Shown: in pieces, positions 42,571-54,978 of the stretch
Layout: each line of letters begins with the position of its first letter
How positions within the stretch are numbered: position 1 is the first letter of the stretch
NCBI GenBank assembly: GCA_900708905.1
Contig: CAADRB010000019.1
Span: forward strand, 1,771,161 to 1,835,160
DNA length: 64,000 nucleotides
Reading direction: 5' to 3'
From: Hymenolepis diminuta
Lineage: Eukaryota > Platyhelminthes > Cestoda > Cyclophyllidea > Hymenolepididae
Notes under the pieces: model-generated
What the model was told of the DNA's origin: nothing
The model's input: only the letters and a program-made list of their open reading frames with translations
Databases searched by the model: none
Position numbers and translations under genes: made by a program

Positions 42571-43124
42571 AATATCATAGGTTAGCAGATCTCCGTAAGC
42601 TGCGTTCACTCCAGTTGAACTCAATAGTAGAATACTGTTATTACATGCGCTTTAACTAAACCCTCATTGTATACGAACCATCTTTGACTTAAACCAGGTA
42701 TTTTCGCATATGAAACGAACATGATATTAAGTGTGGCAAACAAGTGAATGCCTCTAAGTAAAAATAATAATCGACCATTGTTTAAGTTTGTGTGTCCTTT
42801 TACATCAATATAGCGGAATATGGACACATAATTTCTAAAGAAATATTTTTTAACTTCCCCAGCTGCGTTATTATTTACACTTCATTCGTTTTTTCGATTT
42901 CTGATTTACTTGCGACATCTCACACTTATGTGCACCTTCATCCTCTCTTTTTCAGATATGCCAAAGTAGCTCTAATCCCAGGTAAAGCAACTTTAAGAAT
43001 CGGACCAAGTTACGCTAGCTATACCTAATAGAGCCTATGACATTTCTGAAGCTGGTTGGAGACACCAGCCATTAACGAGTAAGAAGGCCAATAGTTAAGT
43101 AAGACCATGGAGTTATTGAACAAC

Positions 43125-43213
43125 TGAGAATGAATAAGCGGAGAAAGTAAGAAGGAGTAGGAAGAAAAATTAGAAGGAAAAGTGGAGATGCCAGTACTGA
43201 GGGAGAACGATTC
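43125..43213 (+). repeat. Dispersed repeat family 3, copy 2
   Basis: Purine-rich, with the 13-mer CAGTACTGAGGGA and a GAATGAAT-led approach as at 28670. Minus-strand frames of 95 and 70 codons cross it and are not supported as genes. Confidence 0.35.
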
Positions 43214-43921
43214 GTACAGTTTTGCTTGAAGATTAGAAAATATGAAATGTCGGAGAATTCCATTTTTGCGTAACCGATCATCAATGAAATATGGGATGCA
43301 CACCCTTGACATGTGTTTCGAATAAGAAACTGATTTCCTTGTTAGATAATGGCAGTGTCAGGTAAATGTCATGCTAGATTTCTCTACTGGCCAGATAGCA
43401 AGATTTGTCACATTTTGAAGCCTATAAAATAAATAAAAAAATAACAAGTAAAAATACGTGATATTGACTTCGGTAATATTTGAAATAGTAACATTTGAAG
43501 TAGGATATAAGTATATCTAAGGAGTTACCAATCTTCCGTTCTGCAAAATATCACCCCAACGTTTTGTTTTCTTTATTTCATAGTCAAACAGAATTATGAA
43601 TCTTTTTGCCATTTCTAGGCAAGTATACACATGGAAGATAATGCTTTTGTCAAAGTGTTATTGAAATTTCGTTTTCTCTAAATGGGCAACTCAAAACCTG
43701 TATAGGCATAGTTTGATAAGGTCAACTTTAAGTAGATCCAAAACAGATATTTGGTATGAAAGAAGGCAAGATATAGATGTTCCATTCTATGGCGAAATTT
43801 TTTTGGATAGTGTGCACAAAGTCAAAAGTATATTTTTGCATCCTCGTTGTTATTGCAAATAAAAGTGAAATAAGGAGGTAATGGTGGACAAAGGCGTTGA
43901 GAGTGAAACCAATGGAAATTA

Positions 43922-44187
43922 TTTGGTTTTGGATTCCTGTTGCACAATATTTACTCATTAGGTGGTTCACATTCAAAATTTCAATTTCACGATTCGTCAC
44001 TTGAATTGCCGAGTTAATTGTGTCCACGGTATGCAGTATTAATTTACCGATCGCTCAATTAAAAAGTCTTTCTTGCTATTTCAGTTAAGTTCTTTCTTCC
44101 AAAATTTGAGAAAGCAATGCGATCTTATGTGATATTAACAAGTTTACATAATTTTAACACGGCAAAGCTGAGAGAGCCAGAATTTAA
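43922..44187 (+). repeat. Dispersed repeat family 1, diverged copy
   Basis: It shares ATATTTACTCATTA, GTTCACATTC, TTTCAATTTCACGATTCGTCACTTG, GCGATCTTA, GTTTACAT.ATTTTAACACGGCAAAGCT and AGAG.CCAGA with the 31165 and 42308 copies, in the same order. It is more diverged than those two. Confidence 0.5.
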
Positions 44188-47100
44188 AATCTGATACAGT
44201 GCGTAGTGTTTCAGGACTACTTGACCGGATGACTAAAATTGGTAGTTGACCATGCCGGTGTATTTGTTTCTTTAGTATAAGCCCGATAGAGTTCATCCAA
44301 AATGAATACTAGTAATAACGTTTTTATCGTTTATGCCGATACAAAAGTGAATTACTTAAATGAAATGTATATAAATCTACAATGGCGATGGCGCAAAGTT
44401 AAAACCGTTCGTTAGCGAAGTCAGAGATGAGTGGAATAACCAACTGGACCTGTTAAGCCAGGCTACCAAAGAAGATGACAGAATATGAGTTTCTCACCAG
44501 GGAGGCTTTATTTTGTCACCATTCCTTTTGAGGTGAGTGTTAGAAATAGACACGAGATTTATTAATTAATTCAAAACTAAGGATTCTCTCCTCTTGTGAG
44601 TTATACTGATTACTTAGCTTATTAATCTCCAGATCGGTAGATCAATATTGCGGTTTAGTACATGTGAGCACGCAAATTTATTCTTTTTAATTCGTTTAAT
44701 ACATCTGACAAAAATTTTTAAAACTTATTATTCATCTTTTTCATTTATTTTTTGCTGACGTAATCATTCTGTTTTGGATTTCGATCACAACAACATATAT
44801 CGTTTAAGAACTGTCTAATATCATGAACAAGGATTCACTCGATCTGCAAAGGCAGACAGTATAATTAAATGTTAAAGGTATAATATAAATATCAGCCAAA
44901 AACCGATTGAGAATGCAGTAATTTAAGTTTCAACGACCCTTTTCTCATAGATACGTTTTAGATCTTCTGGTGTGGATCTGAGATAATTACAATAATTATT
45001 CAAGATAATGGATGAATCGATAGAGACTTTAAGTATATGTCATTTGCTGTTTAGAGCTACCAAAATGTTTAGCTTATAAACCCCATTTGTTCTATTTGCT
45101 TATTTGTTTCTCATGACAATATTTACAGTTTTCGTTGTAGAAAGCATCGGAACTCTTGAAACAATAATGCAAAACAATATGGATTGAGGGGGGGGGGGTG
45201 TTTGTATAGAAGTTAAAATTGAAATTAGGGCATCAAACGAATCAGAAAACATTTGGTAGCTTGATTCATATTATTTACTTTTTGCTTCTCTGATACGGTT
45301 CATTGCTTCAAACCCTGGTCATTCAATGCGTTAATTTCAGAATTTTGCCGGTTTTCCGAGTGAGTTAATTCTACCGGAATCTAGAGCTTACTGGCCAGTT
45401 GTTTAATTTAGATGGTCAACCGATCATCTTTTACTTTTAATACCAGAATTACTAGAAGCCTGATAAGAATTGAATTCTCATAATAAGTCATTAATGCTGC
45501 TTGAAAATCTATGTTAGATTAAAATCTACCGATAGGCATTATAAGTAGTTATTAGGTAATAATAATAAATAAAAATAGTTTTAAACAGGCTATGACTGTC
45601 CATCCTCAATAATTTCTTATAATTCCCAATCATTGCTGTTTTAATGGTACTTAATTATTTGTACTAACATCCATGAACTTATAAACAATTAAATAATAAG
45701 CCAGCTAAAATAACATTGATTTAGTTGGCTAATCATTTAGAGTGGGCTGAAGTTGAATGTAACGAGGTTAACTCAATTCCGTGTCGTGTGGTAAACAAAT
45801 GCGAAACTTAAAAGATTAGTATATTATTAATTTATTTCATTGAAATCATATTTGAAAACTTTAAAAGTAACATCTTACTTGATCATCAGTCGCTTAAAAT
45901 TTCCTTGTTGGTAATATGTTATATTTGTAAGACCTAGAGAGAAGGGAAAATCTCTTACTTCAGCTGTGGAGAGAAAACTGTCTTCCACTTTCCTATTTGA
46001 AGAGAATTAATTAATTGTGGAATTGAAGCTATGAACATCGATCCCATGACTTCTGAACTGATTGAAGGGGACGTTAATTGCTGCACTGATAATGCATAGT
46101 AATCTGACAAACATTTCCCTTCTAATGGAATTCACCATTGCGCAATCATAGGTATTTTTCCATATAACTAGAATTTGGATAACGGAAAAGTTTACCTATC
46201 AAACTTTTTATTATACATTATCATGCCCATTAAAGTTATGGTATGTAAATATAAAATATTTTCTTTTACGAAATACCATGATGAAACTTTGGCTGTCTGA
46301 AATTTAAAAGCCGAAAAGATAAAATAAAATTGAGTTTCAAAAGCTGATTTAAACAAATTTGCAGTGCACCAATGTAAGCCCCATCAGCATTTTTAATTTA
46401 TAAAAAAGGTATAGCGTCTTGTAACTTATATTATGCTCTCAAAATTTCAAAATTTTTGATGCTTGGGTTAAAATAATTAGTATATCAGTTTTATGACCTA
46501 GAACTATGCCGTCTTCTAATATTTAATCATTTCCCACAGTAAAATTTCACATATTATTAAATTAAATCTGTAGAAATATTGAAATTAATCAGGACGTCTA
46601 AAGCTCTAAAATGTAAATGGTATTACAAATCTTTATTAATAAATTTCATCGCAGAAATCAATAAAGCGGTCTAAATTAATTATTGCATATAGTGGCACTA
46701 ATGAACCTTCTATTCAAATTAATTTCCTAAATTATCTGAAAAGTATTCCTATTTCCTGGTTCTTTAACGCGTATCCTAAAGCTTTCAAGCCATGATTAAA
46801 AAAGATATTGTGCTGACTTGAAAACTTAACATTGAAATGTTTGACTTAATTATTTTAGACGGTTTAATACAATAAATGAAGTGAAAATAGACTTAAATTA
46901 GAATTGTTATTAATGGCGTAGGAAATTTATCTTTTAATTCGAAACACGTAACGAAACTTGTGGAAAATTTCCTATAGGAGTGGGATTATATAAATGTAGA
47001 TGGAATTTCAATAGACTTCAAAAAATTTGTTATTGTTCAGTAGTAGGTTGATACAAGAAATGTAATACTTAAGAAATCTAATTTTCATGTGGGAAGAGTA

Positions 47101-47283
47101 ATTAAGTACATCAAAATCGAGTTATATACCCATATTCTTTTGCAAAAATGATTATAAAACTCTATATATATATGGATGTAAATTAAATAATAATAGTTGG
47201 GCACGTAGTAATTTAATCTGCTTGGGAAACTTATTTAATTATAATCCTGGTCACAAGGTCAACACGCATGCTAAATACCTGCG
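44188..47283. other. Intergenic DNA upstream of the FAM185A-like gene
   Basis: AT-rich DNA with no recognised gene. It includes an 11-base G run at 45188-45198. A 36-codon plus-strand reading at 44375-44488 looks protein-like but is within chance. No promoter element was identified before the ATG at 47284. Confidence 0.6.
45188..45198 (+). repeat. Poly-G tract
   Basis: Eleven consecutive G in otherwise AT-rich DNA. The length may be unstable or a sequencing artefact. Confidence 0.8.
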
Positions 47284-49018
47284 ATGATGAAGGGGTTGTT
47301 GACACTTCGATCACTTTTATTATGTGTTAAACGTAACTTGTATGTGGATGTACAACCCCATTCTAAATTGTTTATCAAAGGCACTTCGCCCCTGGAGGTC
47401 ACTTGTTTGCCTGGATGTGAAGCTGATCGTTGTTCTGTAATTGTTCCTGACTCTGGCAGTTTTAATGTTATTGATGGCTGCCGAATTCAGCAAAAATCTG
47501 ATCCAGAAGTTCCTATAACTCAACTAAATGTCATACAAATTCCTGCCAAGAGAGGTATGATAGCATAAACTACTAAAGATTTCTCATAGAATTAAGTATC
47601 TTCCAAACTGGATCTCATCCGATCTCATTTGTTAATTATGAGGGTCTTAAAGCTGATATAGAAACAGAAGGTCCCGTAAATTATAAAAAGTTAAAGGTAG
47701 CATGTTCTCCTAATTTTACAGAGAAAGCAGGTTTCAGACCTATCAATCAGAACTCACGGTGACGTTACTGGCTCTGGTTACCTAGAGGGTAACCTTAAAC
47801 TCGATACCACAGGGGGCGTAAGTACTATTTATTACATTCTTACTTTTTTTTGATAATAGATTTGGCTTTTTATTTTGTCATTTTTAGTCGTTTAAGGCCG
47901 ACAACATCACAAGTCAAAATATCGATATCGAGTTCGGCGGAACGGATCTCTTTGTACATTCTGCCTATTGTGAGACAATGAATCTTACTTGGATCGTTCC
48001 ACCAGAACCTACAGATGGCGTTACACCTGCCACTTTACCTCCCCTTAGCATCTACTTTGGAACTCTCCGTGGAAACGCAAATATTGAAGTTGCTGGAGAT
48101 GCTAACTTTAACATCGGTAGCTATGAGGGCTCTCTGTATCTTCGTCAACGTTTTGGCAACGTTGCTGTTCATATTGGGGGTCCTTGTCCCCTTCTACAAA
48201 TCGATGTTGCTGAGGGAGATGTCGAACTGAGCCTTCCGCTATCCACGGTTGGGGAACGACTCTCTGGAGCTGTGGAAATTCAAGCGTCAAAAATTATTAT
48301 CGATCATGAAGCGCTACCTGAGAACTGTATGGACAACTGGGAGCTTGGAGAAGCTGCCGAGGCCGAAACATTCTTTGGTTGGTTTCCAACAGAACTTGGC
48401 CTATTTATTTACTGTCTACCAATTGTGATATGAACTGTCTTTTTACAGCATGCGAAATTTTACCGCGTGCTATTGTGGTCCTAGTCACTAATCTGGAGGA
48501 TTTAGCACTCTTTTTTCGATATTACTCTTTTGCCGGCTAGTGCTACTAATGTTTGCGTTCTATTAATCAAAGGCATGAAATTTCCGCCCCTTTAGATAAC
48601 TGATAATCCCTTTTACATGTAATCCATGCAGCATTTCGTATCACTCGCCTTCTTATGTAGAATTCCTTTATCACGCGTAACCAATTGCACACGTCAGAGA
48701 AAAGTTCTTGGGGATATCATAGGAGCAGGTGTATGTCGTGAACACAACTATCCCACCTCTGTCGCGTTTCTCCTGCACCTATTTATAAGCGACTGTCTGT
48801 TAGCAACACCGGCAGTCCTCACCATTAAGCATCTATTCTATGGCACTGTTCCGACCACCTGTTTTCTTTTTTTAGCCAACTTTAACAATCCCTCCGAAGA
48901 CAGCGAGGTCCTATGGAGAGTCCGAACACTCAGAGGTCAGATCAAATTAACTGGTGCGTCCTGGGCTGAAGCAATGTCCCGGTGTATCGATCGAGCCGCG
49001 GCAAGCTTAAAAACTTAG
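47284..49018 (+). CDS. DUF4097/FAM185A-like protein, probably mitochondrial
   Basis: Function is unknown. FAM185A relatives are reported as mitochondrial, and the N terminus here (MMKGLLTLRSLLLCVKR) is basic and leucine-rich like a presequence. An in-frame TAA lies four codons upstream of the first ATG. Exons: 47284-47554; 47590-47696; 47722 or 47731 to 47817; 47888 to about 48377; about 48876-49018. Junctions 1-3 keep frame exactly. The fourth donor is uncertain: G|GTTGG at 48378 or T|GTATGG at 48327, both phase 1 and both compatible with the acceptor at 48875. The product is about 350-370 aa, close to the human relative. The body is made of short beta-strand repeats with alternating Gly and hydrophobic residues (VTGSGYLEGNLKLDT, GSYEGSLYLRQRFGNVAVHI, AEGDVELSLPL), suggesting a beta-helix. 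The last exon ends IKLTGASWAEAMSRCI. Family assignment is by eye. If exon 4 is unspliced, the protein ends at 48433 instead. Confidence 0.6.
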
Positions 49019-49092
49019 TTCCAAATCCAGGAGAGAAAAAAGTTCTTGTTTGTACTAAATATTAGACATAATTGTACATAGCTTAGTATTTC

Positions 49093-49098
49093 AATAAA
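49093..49098 (+). terminator. Polyadenylation signal of the FAM185A-like gene
   Basis: AATAAA 75 nt after the stop codon at 49018, a normal distance. Its position supports the last exon at 48876-49018 belonging to this gene. Cleavage would fall just before the RIOK2 stop codon on the other strand. Confidence 0.5.
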
Positions 49099-49160
49099 AA
49101 AATCAGCACTCTTCTACTATACATAAGGAGGATTGCACACGGAAGAAAGATGGAATATCT

Positions 49161-52100
49161 TTAGCCGAATATGTTTGCTTCAGCTGCAATTTCCGCTCGT
49201 AATTTGCTCTTCTTGTTTGCCCGCTGTTGTCGTTTAACACCTAGGAGGAATTCATGTTGAGCTCGGCGTCTATCCTCGCGTTTCTTGCGTTCTCTTATCT
49301 CCTCTTGGCTCAAAATTGTCGGGAAGGAGGATTTCTTGCTTGTCTGAAATGACCAAAACATATGAATGGGAGTTAACTAATGTGAAAATTGCGGATTCAG
49401 AGATCGTCCACCAGAATCTCTTCCAATCGTTCAACAGGTTCTAAACTAGCTGTTCAGAAACGATAAACTGTGACTATAGACCAACAGTCAGATAGTTAAG
49501 AATTTGAATATACTTTTTAGACAATTCTTATAGCGAGCAAATACGGTTATGGATGTGGCAAGAGATCGGAAGTAGTGCTTAACATACTAAAACATAACAG
49601 GAATAACTGTTAGTAAGTTTATCATAGCGTCTAGGACCTCTCATACTCAACCGTTTTTCAATGGTTCAGTCGTAACAATATTACATATGACTGTTCAGAA
49701 GCAAAAGCAGATATAGACTAGAATTACATTTTCTAACGGCGAAAATCTGTTTCAAGTTCTCTAACAAACAGATTGGGAATGGGTTTTAAATACCGGGTAG
49801 AGTTACTCTTAACCTCTAGAGACTGTGCAGACCGCTTTAAGAAATGTTTTAACTGCGACAATGATAAACGTAGTTCTACAACTAGTGGATTTCATTAGAC
49901 AGCTGATAACATTTATGAACAAATTTGGAAGTACGAAACTACAAATTAGTCTTCCTGATGTTAGGAAGCGTATAATGAAAAACCCGATAAGTTGAGGATG
50001 CACCAAAATCAAAATAAGACTTGGTGTTGAAATTTTTTCCTATTACCTCGAGTCAGCCAATTCTAAATAGTGGAAGCGATGCCACCTGTGACAGATATAA
50101 GGTGAAACACGGAACAACCGCCAGTTAGTATGTGGCTTATTTCGTCAGACCGCCGAAATTGGATTTCCGGTCAACGTAATTCAATGGCTACTACATGCTA
50201 TTCATTTTCTAATTGCTATCAGCATACTCGTTTCAACTAGGTGGTTAGTTGAGTAATTTAATTAAATTATTGATTGATACAATTGGCTTAAAACCCCATA
50301 GATAGACAAAACATTTCCCCTACTCTTGGGCGCTAGTAAGAACTGGATTCTTGTCGCCGTACTTACTTTTAGTTGCATCTTACCTTAGGAACAGAAGTAG
50401 TTTTCCCCGTATGACTTTCATCATATTCCTTCTCCTTCTCATCGTCAGAACCGCTGTCTTCTTCCGCAGAATCCTCGGATTCTTTATTTTCATCATCTGA
50501 AGATAGTTCCTCATCTTCTGAACCCTCTCCACTTACAGAAGTTCCCCCTGAAGTCACCTCTTCATCCTCCCCCCCATCCCTCTCCTTTTCAGCTTTTATA
50601 GCAAGAGCAGCAACTGTGCCGACAAGGAGTTCTGAATCATCAGCCTGGCGGAATTTAAGATAATTCTTGGTGTCCTTTGATTTCTTCTGAACAGGATAAC
50701 CGGGAGCTTTTAGCTCAATGTCCATATAGCCAGTTCGGCTAAAAGAAGGAGCAAAAAGCTTGGAATTAAATTCACTACCTTAACTAGCAGTCATCGGTTT
50801 TCGTAGTGAAACTTACGGGATCTCTTTCAGATTTCTCAGAGGCATTTCATCGGGAGCAATGTCGAGGAATTTGCCGAAGAATGAGACGATTCCATCCAAA
50901 TCGCGCTCGTATATCCTGAATGAATATATATGCAGTGTCGTAGTAAAAACTTAAGGTACATCAGACTAGAAGAATGTCAGCAATTAAAGAAACAACAACA
51001 AATTCCCTTTAGGTTTATATACTTTAACAATTACATTTAGAAAATATATATGGCAAATATTGATGTCAATAAAACTCTCCAAGCACATCAAGGAAAAGGG
51101 AAGACATTCTGGAATCGTTCTGGTTAGACCATCGCATTTTACTATCCCCATTGTTGACCAAACAACTAGTGTGGTTGGCCAACCACATCACAACCACATT
51201 TATAGACATCGACCCCGTATAATTATGAAAGCAGAAATACCTCAAACAACAAACATTCGTCAGTATTTAGATGAAGCCCTATGAGAAATAAATAATAATT
51301 GTGATTATGCGACGATAAACTTACTCCTGGGCAGTCCAATGATCACGACTAATCATTTGAGGGAAATCGATGAGCACTAATTTGGCCCTCTTGACAATTT
51401 CCGCAACATCATTTTCTTTCCCCGGTTCATCAACAAGGCCGGAGACAAGAAGATTGAATTCGTTGAAGTCACCGTGCACAAGTCCTTCGGCTGTAATTTT
51501 CGCCAGAATTTCTCTAGCTTGAGAGTAGAGAGAGGAGGCCAACGCAGCATTCTCCGCTCGCAAAGTGGCAGGAAAAACTTTGCAGAGGGGAACAGCATCC
51601 GGAACTAAACTCATCACTACAGCATTACGGTTGTTGGCCAAGGGACTGGGAACTGGTAATCCGTCATCATAGAGAATCTATACAAATGAGAATACATATG
51701 GTTTATCAGACTACAAAAGCATTATTAGCTAAATATTCTATGAATCTTAACGCACCTTCATCATTTCATATTCTCTCTTAGCAGCCAATCTGTCGAGGTA
51801 GAGCCAAGAGCATGTATTTCTGCCTTGATGATATTCTCTCTTCTCCCTAACTTTTCGGAATGACGTTCTGCCAAGACGATGGAACTTGATGACAATATAT
51901 TCGCCATTTGCAGGAGGAACTGTGTATTTTCCCGTATTTTCTAGTTCCTTACTTGACTGCTCATCATGATGACCACAGGTTTCACCTGCTACCGCCAGGT
52001 AGACGTCGGATTCTTTACCTACACCGATAATAGACCCGAGATCACAGATTTGACCACCCTTTATGAGAGTATGAAGAGCAAGATAGTCATATCCGAGATT

Positions 52101-52461
52101 AGTTAGACGATAGCCAGAGTAACCTATGTGAGAAATAAGCATGTGGCTAATTAACAACTCAGAGCTTCGAAAATTTCATGAATCATTCAGAAATGGACGA
52201 CTTAAAATAAGATCATGGTCATCATAGTTGGGCCATACCTTTCTTGTTATCAGTTTCGTAGGCTAGGAGTCCGTGAGGGACCAAGTCATCACGGAGAAGT
52301 TTGAGAAAAGAGGAACCACGACGAGTACATTTAGAAATCTTGTGAACTAAATCTAAGGGAACGAATTCATGATTCTTCATCCCCATTTCGACAGCCATTA
52401 GAACTCGCCACGCCTCGTTAGACATGTAGCGGAACTGATCGATTTTTATAGACTTTGGCAT
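49161..52461 (-). CDS. RIOK2: RIO2 atypical serine/threonine kinase
   Basis: An ATPase/kinase for late cytoplasmic maturation of the 40S ribosomal subunit. Exons on the minus strand: 52461-52239, 52123-51756, 51677-51325, 50915-50817, 50738-50384, 49343-49161. All phases agree, giving 526 aa (human RIOK2 has 552). An in-frame TAG four codons upstream fixes the start. The N-terminal winged helix (residues 1 to about 95) has RYMS and VEMGMKNHE. The kinase has a P-loop GVGKESDVYLAV (about 108-119), Lys154 in IKFHRLGRTSF, the catalytic HGDFNEFN (Asp267) and the metal-binding IDFPQM (Asp301). All catalytic residues are present, so it should be active. It differs from human by longer loops after the P-loop (about 25 extra residues) and between the catalytic and metal-binding motifs (about 16 extra). 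Exon 5 carries a long Glu/Asp/Ser acidic tract (about 395-460). The C terminus is basic and helical. It lies tail to tail with the FAM185A-like gene. Confidence 0.96.
51075..51210 (+). repeat. Dispersed repeat family 2, copy 3 (in RIOK2 intron 3)
   Basis: It lies in the 409-nt intron of RIOK2, antisense to the gene. It shares CATCGCATT, ACTATCCCCATTGTTGA, ACTAGTGTGGTTGGCCAACCACATCAC with the other three copies, in order. It shows that the element was inserted into a gene and kept in an intron. Confidence 0.45.
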
Positions 52462-54978
52462 TGTGAAACACTAGGTTAAGTGAAAAGAATGTCGTTCAGG
52501 GAGATCTTAAAATACAGACCAAATGCTAAAATAAGCCATGATACTGTAATGGTTAATAGATTTCATGAATATTTAAATAAATTGGATATTAGAATAAATG
52601 GAATGCTCGCTGACATTAACGCATTTACTACACCTGCTAAAATTACGCTAAAACTCACGCTACACAAACACACGATCGACCGTAGAAAAATACAAAATGC
52701 TCACTAGGCGAAAAAAACAAATCGATATCATATTTGTTCATTACCAAAGATATTAAAACAGTTAAAAATTGTGAATTTTGAACAAAATGATGGACAACTA
52801 TTAGTCGGACATCCTCATGCATAAATAAAAAACAATTTAATCGTTTCTAAAATATGACTTGAAGTGAAATCGCATTATTTTGGATAAATATTTCACCATT
52901 TTGTGGTTCAGATTTATTTTTTTTGCAGATTAATTGATAACTTTAATGATGTTGGATAAGCAGAATAAATCTATAAATTTAAATCTATTTTAAATTAGAA
53001 GCTCAGATTCGCTAAGTAGTTTTAGGAAATAGAGTAGGCATAAACCTGATATTATTTTATCACTTTAAATTTAAAAGGTTTCTAATATGCCATATATGTA
53101 AAGTTTTGAATGCAAGTAAATAATCAGATATTAATACTCCATCGGATCCATTGCATTTCATAAAATGCATAAGGACATATGGAAATCTGTTGTATGCCCT
53201 TTTGATCAGTTTACTATGAAATCATATTTCGTTGTTATGCGATCAAATTTTTCATGGCGCATCAGTCATAATTTTGTAATGTTTCCCTTCGATCCATTAC
53301 AAGAAGAGGATAAATTGAGATGCAAGTTATGACACGCACATTTACTAAAGAATCTTATGAAAGACTCTGCTCAATCATTATCTAATAAGCTTAAGAACAC
53401 TTGTTGTAAGTAATAATGAAACCGCTTTAATTTACCTGAGAAAAATGGAATTGGATTACAAACTAACTGTAAAAATGATTTATGATTTACATTGATAAAT
53501 GTCTGGTTAATGAATTAGTCTTGTCCATTTAGATTACGCTCTATGGTATGAGCAAAGTAGCACACCCTATAGCACAGAGCTCGATCACTGCTACGTATAA
53601 TAAAATGATATTTTCCCCAGACTAAATCACGCATGAAAGAATCTTTATATTTCGCCTTTCAATTCTCTTTTTTCAAACGAATGTGTTTAATCGATTTGAT
53701 TATAGCGCGTACATATAAATCACACCATCTGTAAGACGTCGAGTCTTCAGTCAGGATTCATCGTCGATTAATTATAGCTTTTCCCCATAATTAGTACACA
53801 AGGGAAGAAGGAGGGGATAGGAATGGTTCTGGACATGTTATTGTCTGTATGCGGGAAGGGGAATAAAATACATAGCCCAGTTCACGGAGATGGAGATCGA
53901 GAAACATCATCATCTTCAATAAATCATTGAAGAAAGATCAATAAATCAATAAACAATTGCTATCATGACGCTAAAAATGATTTCAATTTCCTAAAATGGT
54001 TTCAAAAATTCGAGTAGAACTTCCGAACAGAGATAAAAAATGTCCATGATGATAACGATATATAAATCCTATTGCAAAACTGGATAAAACCGAGCATGAG
54101 CTGTCTACTAATTCAATCTTCCCAAAAACAAACAGATCTAGAATCTAACGAACCTATTTCAGAAAACAGATTCAATTCAACATTCCGATGCCTATTCCCA
54201 GGAGACCAGAAGCAAACCGGGAATCTTCCTCTAGTCGACTTAACAGTGAATTTGAAAGGGCAGACATCAAGAATATTTCCAGCAACGAATTAAATTGTCC
54301 TCCCTCTCTGTGTGGTCACACATCACCGGAAGTTGGTGATATTTGATTCGGCCTCCTAAAAAGATTCGAATGGGATCCATTCATCACACTCTCAGACGTC
54401 ATTTCCGAGAGCCATCGGATCGACAATCTGAAAAAGAACGCAGTTTTGATTCAAAATGGTCTATAAATAAATTTATGCTTCAACAGTCATTCAATCTACC
54501 ATTTTCGGCCAAATTCACCCAAACTGCAAATTCATCCACCCTCTCTACACCCATCTACTTGTTGTTTTATCTCAATGAATGGCATTTTGCTCAGTTCTGT
54601 CCATTCAAGCAACATGTTTGTTAACACTACGGTAAAAAAGGTAGTGAGGAGTCATGTTGTCGTGCAATAAAAATTCCTTCACTAACAAAAGGCCGTCTAA
54701 CCAAAATCTTCAAAATCTTTCAATAGGGAGGAGGAGGTTTTCTGACGAGATACAGTCAGAAAACAGGGTATAACATTTCCTGTCCAAAAGATTTAAGATA
54801 ATTCAAAAAGGGCAACCCAGACCTAAATACATGCAACTGGAAAAGAATCTACATAGTGTTGCAAACAGCCATCCAGAAGACGCCCAAAAGAAGGCGTGAA
54901 TTCGACAAAAGTCAACACCATCAAAGTTTGAGCGAACATTTCAAGACAAAAAAAATTAAGTGGAATTGCGGGGTTGAC
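52462..54978. other. Intergenic DNA between RIOK2 and the transposon remnant
   Basis: The RIOK2 promoter must lie at the left end, but no core element was identified. On the minus strand, CTAG lies nine bases before the RIOK2 ATG, preceded by a T-rich stretch, and could be a splice or trans-splice acceptor. From about 53720 base composition shifts upward, and frames at 54072-54293 and 54343-54624 are open without any recognised motif. They may be part of the decayed element described next. Confidence 0.45.

Noticed and set aside
44375..44488. Protein-like 36-codon reading ending in KEDDRI
   Set aside because: A stop-bounded frame this short is common by chance, and there are no splice sites or known motif.
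48626..48875. First two thirds of a 130-codon plus-strand frame as a separate gene
   Set aside because: It lies in what is best read as the last intron of the FAM185A-like gene. Only the part from 48876 looks coding and follows a strong acceptor.
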